Positions 16,717-24,542 of a stretch of DNA of 64,000 nt are shown here, piece by piece (the stretch's first letter is position 1; each line of letters starts with the position of its first letter). The DNA lies in the NCBI GenBank assembly GCA_963665525.1, contig OY762280.1:1674001-1738000 (forward strand), in the 5' to 3' direction. The notes under the pieces are model-generated. The model was given only the letters and a program-made list of their open reading frames with translations, had not been told where the DNA came from and ran no database searches. Source of the DNA: UBA12077 sp963665525 (GTDB lineage Bacteria; Bacteroidota; Bacteroidia; Bacteroidales; UBA12077). The position numbers and the translations under genes are program-made.

Positions 16717-16834
16717 GTAGTTTTTAGTTTTAATCTGCAAAAGCAGCAATTTTGTAATTTATGATTTACGTAAATATACAATTATTTAAATATGGTTAAA
16801 AGTTGCTATAATAATTTTCTTAAAATCTCTTAAA

Positions 16835-16864
16835 CAAAAAAATCCGAAGAATTATTCTTCGGAT
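16835..16864 (-). terminator. Rho-independent terminator between the two citF copies
   Basis: A perfect 10-bp stem (16842-16851 with 16855-16864, ATCCGAAGAA/TTCTTCGGAT), 3-base loop, followed on the minus strand by seven T. It ends the citDE-citF transcript 22 bases after the stop. Confidence 0.92.
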
Positions 16865-16886
16865 CTTCATCTGTTGGAAAAATATA

Positions 16887-18440
16887 TTAATCTATTACTT
16901 TTCTAACAACATCAATTACAGTACCATCGACCCATTTAATTGCTGCAACTATCTCATCTGAAATATTTGGCTTTTGTGATGACCCACAAATTGCTTCTGC
17001 TTCTGCTTTTAACTCCTCAATCGTTTTAATAGGAAGTTTACTATCTTTCATCTTCTCAATTAAATCGGTACGTTTTGGATTAATTGCTATACCACGTTCT
17101 GTAATAATGATATCAATCATTTCACCAGGTCCACAAATAGTAGTCACCTCATCTTTAATAACAGGAATACGATCACGGAACAATGGAATTGGTAATATAA
17201 CATTCTTTGCATGTAAACAATTCTGCCAACCTCCAATACCGTGTAACATGTATCCATCGGAGTGTGTAACTACGTTTCCGTTAAAATTAACATCCACCTC
17301 AGTTGCTCCTAATATCATAATATCCATCATTGAAGTAAGATTTCCTTTTGAGTGGAAATTATAAGCATTATATACAGGATATTGATGATGATTTTTATTG
17401 TTTGCTATACTTGAAACAGCATCCAAATCAAATGCCTGAGCATCCATAATATGTTCCATGGTTCCCTCTTCTAGCATTTGAACCATGTATTTTGTACTAC
17501 CTCCAAATCCCAGTTTAGATTTCCATCCTTTTTCTTTTAAAATCTGGTGTACATAATGACCAATAGCTAAGGAAGTTCCTCCTGCTCCTGCTTGCATATA
17601 ACAACCATCTTGTAAAATTTCACTCTCTTGTAAAAAATCAGCTGTTAATTCTGCAATTAATAAGCGGTCAGGACTTTTTGTAATCTGTGTTGTACCTGAA
17701 ACAATTTTTTCAGGAATACCAATCTTATCAACTACAACAACATAATCTACATAATTACCTTCAATCTCCATTGGCATATTTGGAAAATCAACCAAATTAT
17801 CAGTTACTACAATCACCTTGTCTGCATATCTAAAATCAGCTGTTGCATAACCCAGCACACCACATGCTGATGGTCCACTTAAGGCATTTCCATTACCAAA
17901 AGCATCAGATGAAGGTGCAGCAAGTACTGCAATATCAATTTTTACTTCTCCATCTTGAATAGCCTGCACACGTCCACCGTGAGAACGAAGAACAGCTGTT
18001 CCTTTCATTTTACCTTGTGTAGCAAAACGTCCTAAAGGACCATTCATACTACCTTCAATTCTATTGATAACACCACTTTCCAGATGTTCTATTAATGGCT
18101 CATGACAAGGAAATGATGCTGAAGGAAACCATACTAAATCTTTAACGCCCATTTCAGCAGCTGCATCAAAAATAGTATTACTTACTAAATCACCATTTCG
18201 TAAATGATGATGTGTTGATATGGTCATTCCATCTTTTAATCCACATTTCTGTAATGCTTCTTTTAATGAACCTATTACTTTATTTCCATCAGCAGGATAA
18301 TCAATTGCCGTTGGAATTGGTGGTGCATATTTTCTTCCTGATGGTTTATGTTGACCTACTCCTTTAAAAGGTATTACTTCTTCTCCATTTATTTCGGTTG
18401 GGACCATTCGTCCCACAGCGTTCTTAACCAGCTTGCTCAT
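16887..18440 (-). CDS. citF: Citrate lyase alpha subunit (citrate CoA-transferase), first copy
   Basis: The 517-residue protein matches the usual length of CitF (about 510) and carries its motifs: KNAVGRMVPTEINGEEVIPF at the N-terminus, GLKDGMTISTHHHLRNGD near residue 83, GSMNGPLGRFATQGKMKG, DLVDFPN-type substrate region, KIVSGTTQITKSPDRLLIAE, a Gly-rich GAGGTSLAIGH and a late GPGEMIDIIITERGIAINP. It would transfer citrate to the carrier arm, releasing acetate. Its start overlaps the end of the citDE-like gene by 17 bases, pointing to translational coupling in a two-gene operon. The beta-subunit partner is therefore the fused CitDE protein. Alternative substrates such as citramalate cannot be excluded. 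Confidence 0.92.
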   Translation of the reverse strand: MSKLVKNAVGRMVPTEINGEEVIPFKGVGQHKPSGRKYAPPIPTAIDYPADGNKVIGSLKEALQKCGLKDGMTISTHHHLRNGDLVSNTIFDAAAEMGVKDLVWFPSASFPCHEPLIEHLESGVINRIEGSMNGPLGRFATQGKMKGTAVLRSHGGRVQAIQDGEVKIDIAVLAAPSSDAFGNGNALSGPSACGVLGYATADFRYADKVIVVTDNLVDFPNMPMEIEGNYVDYVVVVDKIGIPEKIVSGTTQITKSPDRLLIAELTADFLQESEILQDGCYMQAGAGGTSLAIGHYVHQILKEKGWKSKLGFGGSTKYMVQMLEEGTMEHIMDAQAFDLDAVSSIANNKNHHQYPVYNAYNFHSKGNLTSMMDIMILGATEVDVNFNGNVVTHSDGYMLHGIGGWQNCLHAKNVILPIPLFRDRIPVIKDEVTTICGPGEMIDIIITERGIAINPKRTDLIEKMKDSKLPIKTIEELKAEAEAICGSSQKPNISDEIVAAIKWVDGTVIDVVRKVID

Positions 18441-19656
18441 TTAAAAATTCCTCTCTCCAATTTTCTGAAATTAAACCTAAACTAATTGCTAAATTGATTG
18501 TTTTTTCTGCACGTTTTACGACAGGAGGATCAATCATTTTTGTTCCCAATGAAACTACTCCTAAACCTTTCTCGGTAGCATCGATAAATGCATTCACAAT
18601 TTTCTTTGCTTTATCTATTTCTGCTGCTTCAGGAGCAAAACTTGCATGAATTACCTTAATTTGACGTGGATGAATACAACCCATACCTTCAAATCCTAAA
18701 CTCTTCGATGTTTTAACATTTTCACTTAGTGCTTCCATATCTCCCACATCAGAGAACACAGAATCGATCGCTTGAATCCCTGCTGCTTTACATGCATTAA
18801 CCATTCTTGTTCGTGCATAGAACGATTCAGTGGCTTCATTGGTTCTGCGTGCACCTAAATCGGCAGTATAATCCTCTAAACCAATAGCCATTGCTACAAC
18901 ATTTTCTGATGCTTTAGCGATTTCAAATGCTTTTTCTACACCTAATGCACTTTCAATAATAGGCATTAATAAAACAGGACGATCAATATTATTTTCCTTT
19001 TTAATTTCTTCTATTTTCTCTTCAAGCTGTTTAATCTGATCTGCTCCTTCACATTTAGGAACTAATAACATATGAACATTATGAGGAATAAGATATTTAA
19101 TATCATCTAATCCTTTAGGAAACTGATTTATACGAACCATTCGTTCGGCACCATAGAAATTAATTCCGCGTAAGGCATTACGAACCAATAATTGAGCTTC
19201 TTTTTTCTTATTAAAAGCAACAGAATCTTCTAAATCTAAAATAATTCCATTTGGATCGTGAATCCCTGCATTTAACATCATACTTGGAGTATTCCCAGGC
19301 AAGTATAATCTTGAAAAACGAAACTGTTCTTTTTCAGAATTATATTTATTTTCATCAATAAAATCTAATAAATATTCTTTATCAGTATCGATTAATTCTT
19401 TCACTGCTGCTTCTATTCTTGCTGCAATTACAAGAGGTAATGCTCCTTTATCTTCAAGTTTTAAGTTAGCATTTTTAATATCGAAAAATTCAAGAATATC
19501 TTTACATAATTTCTCGTTTTGTTCGCCATACATAACCGACACTTTACTTTGTTGATCGATAACAATTCCTCCTGAATCGGTTAACTCAAGGGTAACAAAA
19601 CAATCAGATCTTACTTTTTTGCCCATATTACCGGCAGTAGCTATTTTATTACTCAT
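18424..19656 (-). CDS. Citrate lyase acyl carrier protein-beta subunit fusion (CitD-CitE)
   Basis: The 410-residue protein joins two citrate lyase subunits. Residues about 5-90 look like CitD: ATAGNMGKKVRSDCFVTLE and, near 65-85, EDKGALPLVIAARIEAAV, which matches the CitD DKGAL-x-x-V-I-x-AR-x-E-A signature. Residues about 112-410 are the CitE/HpcH aldolase barrel: RLYLPGNTPSMML, GIILDLEDSVAFNKK, RINQFPKGLDDI, LLVPKCEGADQI, MPIIESALGVEKA, AIGLEDYTADLGARRT and GMGCIHPRQIKVIH. CitE cleaves citryl-ACP to oxaloacetate and acetyl-ACP. The prosthetic-group serine of enteric CitD lies in LESSD; here only Ser 17 in VRSD is near, with a small insertion. No citC, citX or citG is visible nearby. It is first in an operon with citF. 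Confidence 0.88.
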   Translation of the reverse strand: MSNKIATAGNMGKKVRSDCFVTLELTDSGGIVIDQQSKVSVMYGEQNEKLCKDILEFFDIKNANLKLEDKGALPLVIAARIEAAVKELIDTDKEYLLDFIDENKYNSEKEQFRFSRLYLPGNTPSMMLNAGIHDPNGIILDLEDSVAFNKKKEAQLLVRNALRGINFYGAERMVRINQFPKGLDDIKYLIPHNVHMLLVPKCEGADQIKQLEEKIEEIKKENNIDRPVLLMPIIESALGVEKAFEIAKASENVVAMAIGLEDYTADLGARRTNEATESFYARTRMVNACKAAGIQAIDSVFSDVGDMEALSENVKTSKSLGFEGMGCIHPRQIKVIHASFAPEAAEIDKAKKIVNAFIDATEKGLGVVSLGTKMIDPPVVKRAEKTINLAISLGLISENWREEFLNEQAG

Positions 19657-19692
19657 ATTTAATAAATTTTAGGGTTTTCTATTCATAGAATA

Positions 19693-19700
19693 CAAATATA
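19693..19700 (-). promoter_or_regulatory. Candidate -7 box for the citDE-citF operon
   Basis: The minus strand reads TATATTTG, a full match to TAnnTTTG, 36 bases upstream of the citDE-like start codon. No good TTTG lies at the expected distance upstream. Confidence 0.35.
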
Positions 19701-19747
19701 ATAATCGATATTATTTTTTATAGCCTCATTTCAATTAATCTGAAAGT

Positions 19748-19776
19748 AAAAAAAAGGGCCAGCAAATAACTGACCC
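19748..19776 (-). terminator. Terminator of the methylmalonyl-CoA decarboxylase operon
   Basis: Arms 19756-19762 and 19770-19776 pair (GGGTCAG with CTGGCCC, one G-T pair) around a 7-base loop, followed by eight T on the minus strand. It lies 22 bases after the beta-subunit stop and separates the pump operon from citDE. Confidence 0.88.
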
Positions 19777-19798
19777 ATATATGATTATTAATCATTAT

Positions 19799-21319
19799 TT
19801 ACATTAAGAAACTTAATAAAATACCAGCTCCAACTGCAGAACCAATAACACCAGATACGTTCGGTGCCATAGCATGCATTAACAAGTGATTTGTTGGATC
19901 GGCTTTTAATCCTTCGTGCTGAACAACACGAGCACTATCAGGAACGGCTGAAACACCAGCAGCTCCAATTAAAGGATTAATCTTATTCTCACCTCTTAAG
20001 AATACATTCATCAACTTAGCAAATAATAATCCACCACAAGTAGCAATAATAAATGATAAAGCTCCTAAACCAAAAATCCATAATGATTGAGGTGTTAAGA
20101 ATACATCTGCCTGCGTTGATGCACCTACCGTAATTCCTAACAAGATTGTAACAATATCAATTAAAGCTGTTCTTGCTGTATCGGCTAGACGTTTTGTAAC
20201 GGTTGATTCTTTTAATAAATTACCAAAGAATAACATACCTAATAATGGTAAAGCACTTGGTGATATATAAGCTGTTAATAATAAACCTACAACAGGGAAC
20301 ATGATCTTTTCAAGTTTTGAAACCGAACGTGGAGGTTTCATTCTTATTAATCGTTCCTTCTTAGTTGTTAGTAATTTCATAAATGGAGGTTGAATAATAG
20401 GAACCAAAGCCATATATGAATATGCCGCAATCGCAATAGGCCCAATCAAATGTGGAGCCAGTTTAGAAGATAAGAAAATCGCTGTTGGGCCATCGGCACC
20501 ACCAATAATTCCAATTGCTCCAGCTTCTGCAGGTGTAAATCCTAATACTAATGCTCCCAAGAATGTTAAGAAGATACCTATCTGTGCAGCTGCACCTAAA
20601 ATCATTAATTTAGGATTAGATATTAATGACGAAAAGTCTGTCATTGCACCAATTCCCAAGAAAATTAATGGAGGATAAATACCTTGACGAACACCAAAAT
20701 ATAGGTAATTCATCACACTACCTTCTTCATAAATTCCTAATTTTAGGTTAAATCCTGCAGCCTGAAAAAATGGTATATTACCTATTATAATACCAAATCC
20801 AATGGGTATTAATAATAAAGGTTCATAATTGTATCGTATTGCTAAGAAAATAAAGAATATCCCAACTAGTACCATGATTAAATGACCAAGAGTAGCATTT
20901 GGAACACCGGTAAACTCATAAAAATTAATAAGTCCGGCCATTGCGCCGGAATATGATTTATAAGCATCCTTCCCAACAATTAGTTTTCCACCTTCGATTG
21001 TTGCAGTTTTAGTATGAACATCTGAGTCGTTGAACTCCAGGTAAACAATATTATCAATTATTCTCCATTCTCCAGAATATTTCGATTTAACAGAATCTAA
21101 AACGAAAGTTTGATCTTGTTCAAACTTAATCGCTTTATATCTCTCAACTGTTTTATCTGAATTTTCTGATAATTTGTACCCGTCCGATTTGTTAACCCAT
21201 TTACCAGTAGTTATTGTTTTAACAACATCATTAGTGTTAGCAAAAACTGAATTTCCTAGAAAAATTGCAACAATTATTAAAATCAAACTAAGTTTTTTCA
21301 TAATTTTCAAATTCTTCAT
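19799..21319 (-). CDS. mmdB: Na+-translocating decarboxylase beta subunit with N-terminal extracytoplasmic domain
   Basis: The 506-residue protein is the membrane carboxybiotin decarboxylase that couples CO2 release to Na+ export. The OadB/MmdB core spans about residues 130-506 with many helices and the family motifs FLGIGAMTDFSSLISNPK, GGADGPTAIFLSSKLAP and the late NPLIGAAGVSAVPDSARVVQ. Unusually, it is preceded by a signal-like helix (residues 7-27) and a roughly 100-residue soluble segment (GKWVNKSDGYKL ... YSGEWRIIDNIVYLEF) that looks like a small beta-barrel, and then joins the first core helix. Ordinary OadB/MmdB lacks this part. Start may be 21319 or the ATG at 21301. It is the last gene of the mce-mmdA-mmdD-mmdC-mmdB operon. 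Substrate could be oxaloacetate, but the epimerase gene argues for methylmalonyl-CoA. Confidence 0.9.
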   Translation of the reverse strand: MKNLKIMKKLSLILIIVAIFLGNSVFANTNDVVKTITTGKWVNKSDGYKLSENSDKTVERYKAIKFEQDQTFVLDSVKSKYSGEWRIIDNIVYLEFNDSDVHTKTATIEGGKLIVGKDAYKSYSGAMAGLINFYEFTGVPNATLGHLIMVLVGIFFIFLAIRYNYEPLLLIPIGFGIIIGNIPFFQAAGFNLKLGIYEEGSVMNYLYFGVRQGIYPPLIFLGIGAMTDFSSLISNPKLMILGAAAQIGIFLTFLGALVLGFTPAEAGAIGIIGGADGPTAIFLSSKLAPHLIGPIAIAAYSYMALVPIIQPPFMKLLTTKKERLIRMKPPRSVSKLEKIMFPVVGLLLTAYISPSALPLLGMLFFGNLLKESTVTKRLADTARTALIDIVTILLGITVGASTQADVFLTPQSLWIFGLGALSFIIATCGGLLFAKLMNVFLRGENKINPLIGAAGVSAVPDSARVVQHEGLKADPTNHLLMHAMAPNVSGVIGSAVGAGILLSFLM

Positions 21320-21324
21320 AAAAA

Positions 21325-21750
21325 CTATTCAATTACTGCTAATACATCATTCTGAAGAACAGCATCTCCTTCTTTCACTTTAAGACTAACAATTTTTCCA
21401 TCTTTCTCAGATTGAATATTATTTTCCATTTTCATGGCTTCCATAATCATAATTGTGTCGCCTTTTTTAATTTCGTCTCCTTCTTGCTTTAATATTTTGA
21501 ATATACTACCAGGAAGCGGTGCTTTTAATGAATATGCACTACTAGTGATAGATTTCTTAATTTTACTGTCTTTTCTTTCAACAGTAACTCGAGGACGCAC
21601 AAGTGTTGGTGTTTTAGTGGTTTTAACCTCCTGATGAACCTCCACTTCGTACTTTGTACCGTTAACCTCTATTTTGGCAACATCGTCTTCGAAATTTTTT
21701 ATTTCAACTTCGTATTCGTTACCGCGTATTGTAAATTTGAATTTTTTCAT
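21325..21750 (-). CDS. mmdC: Biotin carrier subunit of methylmalonyl-CoA decarboxylase
   Basis: The 141-residue protein has a C-terminal biotinyl domain with the biotin attachment motif EAMKM (Lys 107), flanked by LPGSIFKILKQEGDEIKKGDTIMI and VKEGDAVLQNDVLAVIE. The first about 60 residues form a small domain (FKFTIRGNEYEVEI) found before biotinyl domains in oxaloacetate and methylmalonyl-CoA decarboxylase carriers, followed by a Thr/Lys/Arg linker. The usual Pro/Ala-rich linker is short. It carries CO2 from the carboxyltransferase to the membrane beta subunit. The beta gene starts 5 bases after its stop. Confidence 0.93.
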   Translation of the reverse strand: MKKFKFTIRGNEYEVEIKNFEDDVAKIEVNGTKYEVEVHQEVKTTKTPTLVRPRVTVERKDSKIKKSITSSAYSLKAPLPGSIFKILKQEGDEIKKGDTIMIMEAMKMENNIQSEKDGKIVSLKVKEGDAVLQNDVLAVIE

Positions 21751-21760
21751 TATATGCTAA

Positions 21761-22135
21761 TTATTTTCTTGGCCAAACTCTTAATCCGTAAATTTTTGAA
21801 CTCCATGGTGAGTATGTTTTTCTCACACGCTTAATCGTAATTACATTACTTTCTTCATCATGCATTTCATTAAAGAATAAATGCAATGCCATTGATATTG
21901 CCGCACTAACATCACCCGCAATATGAAGATCGTCATCAGTTACAATAGCTTGTTTTGTTTCTTGCTTCAGTTTCTTTCTTGAATTATAATAAATTAACTT
22001 TGGTATTTGTGTAAATACAACTACTAAAAGAACTAAAGCAGCAAATACAATAAGCCAACCAACAACAGCAACCGTAACACCTGATCCCGCTGCTGCCGAA
22101 AAACTTATACCCATGTCTCCTATTATTGATATCAT
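21761..22135 (-). CDS. mmdD: Decarboxylase pump gamma/delta subunit (OadG family)
   Basis: The 124-residue protein has one membrane helix (about residues 17-42, VTVAVVGWLIVFAALVLLVVVFTQIP), a Lys-rich cytoplasmic stretch and a C-terminal tail ending in RKTYSPWSSKIYGLRVWPRK. This is the OadG/MmdD arrangement: a membrane anchor that holds the carboxyltransferase to the beta subunit. The position between the carboxyltransferase and biotin-carrier genes is the expected one. It starts 11 bases after the carboxyltransferase stop. Confidence 0.85.
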   Translation of the reverse strand: MISIIGDMGISFSAAAGSGVTVAVVGWLIVFAALVLLVVVFTQIPKLIYYNSRKKLKQETKQAIVTDDDLHIAGDVSAAISMALHLFFNEMHDEESNVITIKRVRKTYSPWSSKIYGLRVWPRK

Positions 22136-22146
22136 AGTATAATTTT

Positions 22147-23706
22147 TTATAATGGAATATTTGAATGTTTCTTAGGAGGATTCGTATCCTTCTTTGTTTG
22201 AAGCATCTCGAATGCTCTAATAATTCTAAATCTTGAATTACGAGGTTCGATAACATCATCAATATATCCCAAACTAGCCGCTTGATAAGGATTTGCAAAT
22301 TTTTCCTTGTATTCAGCTTCTTTTTCAGCTAAGAATTTTGCTCTTTCTTCATCATTTTCAATTGCAGCAGCTTCTCTACCATAAAGAACTTCAACAGCAC
22401 CAGCTGAACCCATAACAGCAATTTCTGCTGAAGGCCATGCATAATTTATATCACCACGTAATTGTTTTGAACTCATTACATCGTGAGCTCCTCCATAAGA
22501 TTTACGAAGTGTTATGGTTACTTTTGGAACAGTAGCTTCACCATAAGCAAACATTAATTTAGCACCGTGTGTAATAATTCCACCATACTCTTGACTACTT
22601 CCAGGTAAGAATCCAGGAACATCCACTAATGTTAAAATTGGAATATTAAATCCATCACAGAAACGTACAAATCGAGCCGCTTTTCTTGATGCATCAATAT
22701 CGAGCACACCTGCTAAGAAGTTTGGTTGGTTCGCTACAATACCTACTGACATTCCATCTAACTTAGCAAAACCAACTACAATATTCTTTGCATAATTTCT
22801 ATGTACCTCTAAAAACTCATTATGATCAACCAATGAATAAATAATATCTTTGATATCATATGGTTGATTTGGATTTTCTGGAATAATTTCATTTAATGCA
22901 TCATCCAAACGATCAATTGGATCATTACATTCAATTACAGGTGGTTCTTCCAAGTTATTTTGAGGTAAATAACTTACAAGCTTTCTAATAAGAAGTAAAC
23001 CTTCTTCTTCATCTTCTAATAAGAAATGAGAAACACCGGATTTAGAAGCATGAATATTTGCTCCACCAAGATCTTCGGTTGTAATGTCTTCTCCGGTAAC
23101 TGTTTTTACAACTTTAGGACCCGTCACAAACATATAACTTGTATTTTCGGTCATCATGATAAAATCAGTTAAGGCGGGAGAATAAACAGCACCTCCTGCA
23201 CAAGGACCAAATATTGCAGAAATCTGAGGAATAACACCAGAAGCCATAATGTTACGCTGGAAAATATCAGCATATCCTGCCAAGCTAGTTACACCTTCTT
23301 GAATTCTTGCTCCACCACTATCGTTAATTCCAATAATTGGTGCTCCAACTTTCATAGCCATATCCATTACTTTGCAAATTTTCTTTGCAAAAGTTTCAGA
23401 TAATGATCCGCCAAATACAGTAAAATCTTGTGCATAAACGTAAACAACACGTCCATCAATAGTACCTGCTCCTGTTACAACTCCATCGCCAAGGATTTTA
23501 TTCTTTTCTAATCCAAAGTTAGTACAACGGTGTGTAACAAACATATCATATTCTTCGAAACTTCCTTCGTCTAAAAGAATCTCGATACGTTCACGAGCCG
23601 TCATTTTACCCTTTTTGTGCTGAGATTCAATCTTCTTTTCGCCACCACCTAATTTAGCTTCAGCTCTTAAGTCGATCAATTGTTTGATTTTATCTTGTTT
23701 GCTCAT
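22147..23706 (-). CDS. mmdA: Methylmalonyl-CoA decarboxylase/carboxyltransferase alpha subunit
   Basis: The 519-residue protein has the two crotonase-like halves of the acyl-CoA carboxyltransferase family (MmdA/PccB). Motifs are KGKMTARERIEILLDEGSFEE, VYVYAQDFTVFGGSLSE, the oxyanion region INDSGGARIQEGVTSLAGY, IFGPCAGGAVYSPALTDF, TGPKVVKTVTGEDIT and, in the second half, VDVPGFLPGSSQEYGGIITHGAKLM. It transfers the carboxyl group of methylmalonyl-CoA to biotin, giving propionyl-CoA. Members of this family also serve in propionyl-CoA carboxylase, but the linked OadG and OadB genes indicate the decarboxylating pump. It is second in the operon, 31 bases after the epimerase. Confidence 0.95.
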   Translation of the reverse strand: MSKQDKIKQLIDLRAEAKLGGGEKKIESQHKKGKMTARERIEILLDEGSFEEYDMFVTHRCTNFGLEKNKILGDGVVTGAGTIDGRVVYVYAQDFTVFGGSLSETFAKKICKVMDMAMKVGAPIIGINDSGGARIQEGVTSLAGYADIFQRNIMASGVIPQISAIFGPCAGGAVYSPALTDFIMMTENTSYMFVTGPKVVKTVTGEDITTEDLGGANIHASKSGVSHFLLEDEEEGLLLIRKLVSYLPQNNLEEPPVIECNDPIDRLDDALNEIIPENPNQPYDIKDIIYSLVDHNEFLEVHRNYAKNIVVGFAKLDGMSVGIVANQPNFLAGVLDIDASRKAARFVRFCDGFNIPILTLVDVPGFLPGSSQEYGGIITHGAKLMFAYGEATVPKVTITLRKSYGGAHDVMSSKQLRGDINYAWPSAEIAVMGSAGAVEVLYGREAAAIENDEERAKFLAEKEAEYKEKFANPYQAASLGYIDDVIEPRNSRFRIIRAFEMLQTKKDTNPPKKHSNIPL

Positions 23707-23737
23707 TTCGTAATTTGAAAGTATTTATAATGCAGTT

Positions 23738-24148
23738 TTATTTGTTTTTATCTTCGCATAATTCGGTTAACACTCCATAAGTTGATTTTGGATGTAAGAA
23801 AGCAATATCAAGCCCCTCAGCACCTTTTCTTGGAGCAGTATCAATTAATCGAACCCCTTTTTCTTCGGCATGTTTAATCTTATCTTCAATGTTCTCTACT
23901 GCAAATGCAATATGATGTATGCCTTCGCCTTTTTTCTCTACATATTTTCCGATTGGTCCTTCTGGATCTGTTGATTCTAACAACTCGATCTTTACTTCAC
24001 CAACTTTTAAAAATGCAGTTTTTACTTTTTGATCTTTAACTTCCTCAATGTTATAACATTTAAGTCCTAACACTTCTTCGTAATACTTGATTGATTCATC
24101 AAGGTTTTTTACGGCTATTCCAATGTGTTCAATATGTGAAGGTTTCAT
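23738..24148 (-). CDS. mce: Methylmalonyl-CoA epimerase
   Basis: The 136-residue protein is a VOC-fold epimerase: HIEHIGIAVKNLDESIKYYEEVLG at residues 4-27, KVGEVKIELLESTDPEGPIGKYVEKKGEGIHHIAFAV near 47-89 and the C-terminal GLDIAFLHPKSTYGVLTELCE. The metal ligands His 7, the His in GIHHIAF and Glu in LTELCE are in place. It interconverts the R and S forms of methylmalonyl-CoA so that the mutase product can be decarboxylated. It is the first gene of the pump operon; the mutase itself is not in the window. Confidence 0.94.
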   Translation of the reverse strand: MKPSHIEHIGIAVKNLDESIKYYEEVLGLKCYNIEEVKDQKVKTAFLKVGEVKIELLESTDPEGPIGKYVEKKGEGIHHIAFAVENIEDKIKHAEEKGVRLIDTAPRKGAEGLDIAFLHPKSTYGVLTELCEDKNK

Positions 24149-24270
24149 ACCTGTAAATAAAATTTTATATGGGTGTTTATAATTAAATTCTTATCAATTC
24201 TAACACTAAATTTATTGAGCTATAAAAAATATTTTTTGGTGATTTAATGTATTTATAAAAAAATTTTATG

Positions 24271-24278
24271 CAAAAGTA
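24271..24278 (-). promoter_or_regulatory. Candidate -7 box for the mce-mmdADCB operon
   Basis: The minus strand reads TACTTTTG (TAnnTTTG), 122 bases before the epimerase start, implying a leader of about 110 bases. No clear TTTG at the standard spacing was found. Confidence 0.35.
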
Positions 24279-24468
24279 CCTATAATCAGCAAATCAGACT
24301 AATAATTTGAAATCAAATTTTATGCTTTACAATATTGTTTTTTAACATACAAATTTATTTATCCTACATTTTTCGAACAAGACAGCAAGTTAAAAAATAC
24401 AATACTGTTAATCAATTTTTTACACTGGTATTTTATTCGAATATATAATATATGATAATTGTCATACA

Positions 24469-24500
24469 TTTGGTCGTTACAGAACTTGTATATATTTTTG
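24469..24500 (+). promoter_or_regulatory. Bacteroidota-type promoter of the second sulfatase gene
   Basis: TTTG at 24469-24472 and TATTTTTG (exact TAnnTTTG) at 24493-24500 are 20 bases apart. The -7 box ends 42 bases before the start codon. This is the best promoter match in the window. Confidence 0.6.
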
Positions 24501-24542
24501 TCAAATTGGTATAAAAGCGCCCTCAAAATATTATAAAATTCC

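Larger units (their letters stand above)
24149..24542. other. Divergent intergenic region between the pump operon and the second sulfatase gene
   Basis: This 394-base stretch is very AT-rich and holds no credible gene. It separates two divergent start codons. A full TAnnTTTG match for the minus-strand operon lies at 24271-24278 and a complete promoter for the plus-strand gene at 24469-24500. I see no riboswitch; in particular the conserved core of a cobalamin riboswitch, which might be expected near methylmalonyl-CoA genes, is not evident. Confidence 0.6.

Noticed and set aside
21984..22298. Open frame of 104 codons on the minus strand across the mmdA/mmdD junction
   Set aside because: It lies in another frame of two well-supported genes; its hydrophobic residues are a shadow of the mmdD membrane helix.
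19799..23706. Oxaloacetate decarboxylase or glutaconyl-CoA decarboxylase instead of methylmalonyl-CoA decarboxylase
   Set aside because: The alpha subunit is of the acyl-CoA carboxyltransferase type, unlike OadA, and the operon starts with methylmalonyl-CoA epimerase. Glutaconyl-CoA remains a weaker alternative.
24149..24542. Cobalamin riboswitch before the methylmalonyl-CoA genes
   Set aside because: The region lacks the conserved B12-box-like core and is almost pure A/T; no structured leader could be seen.
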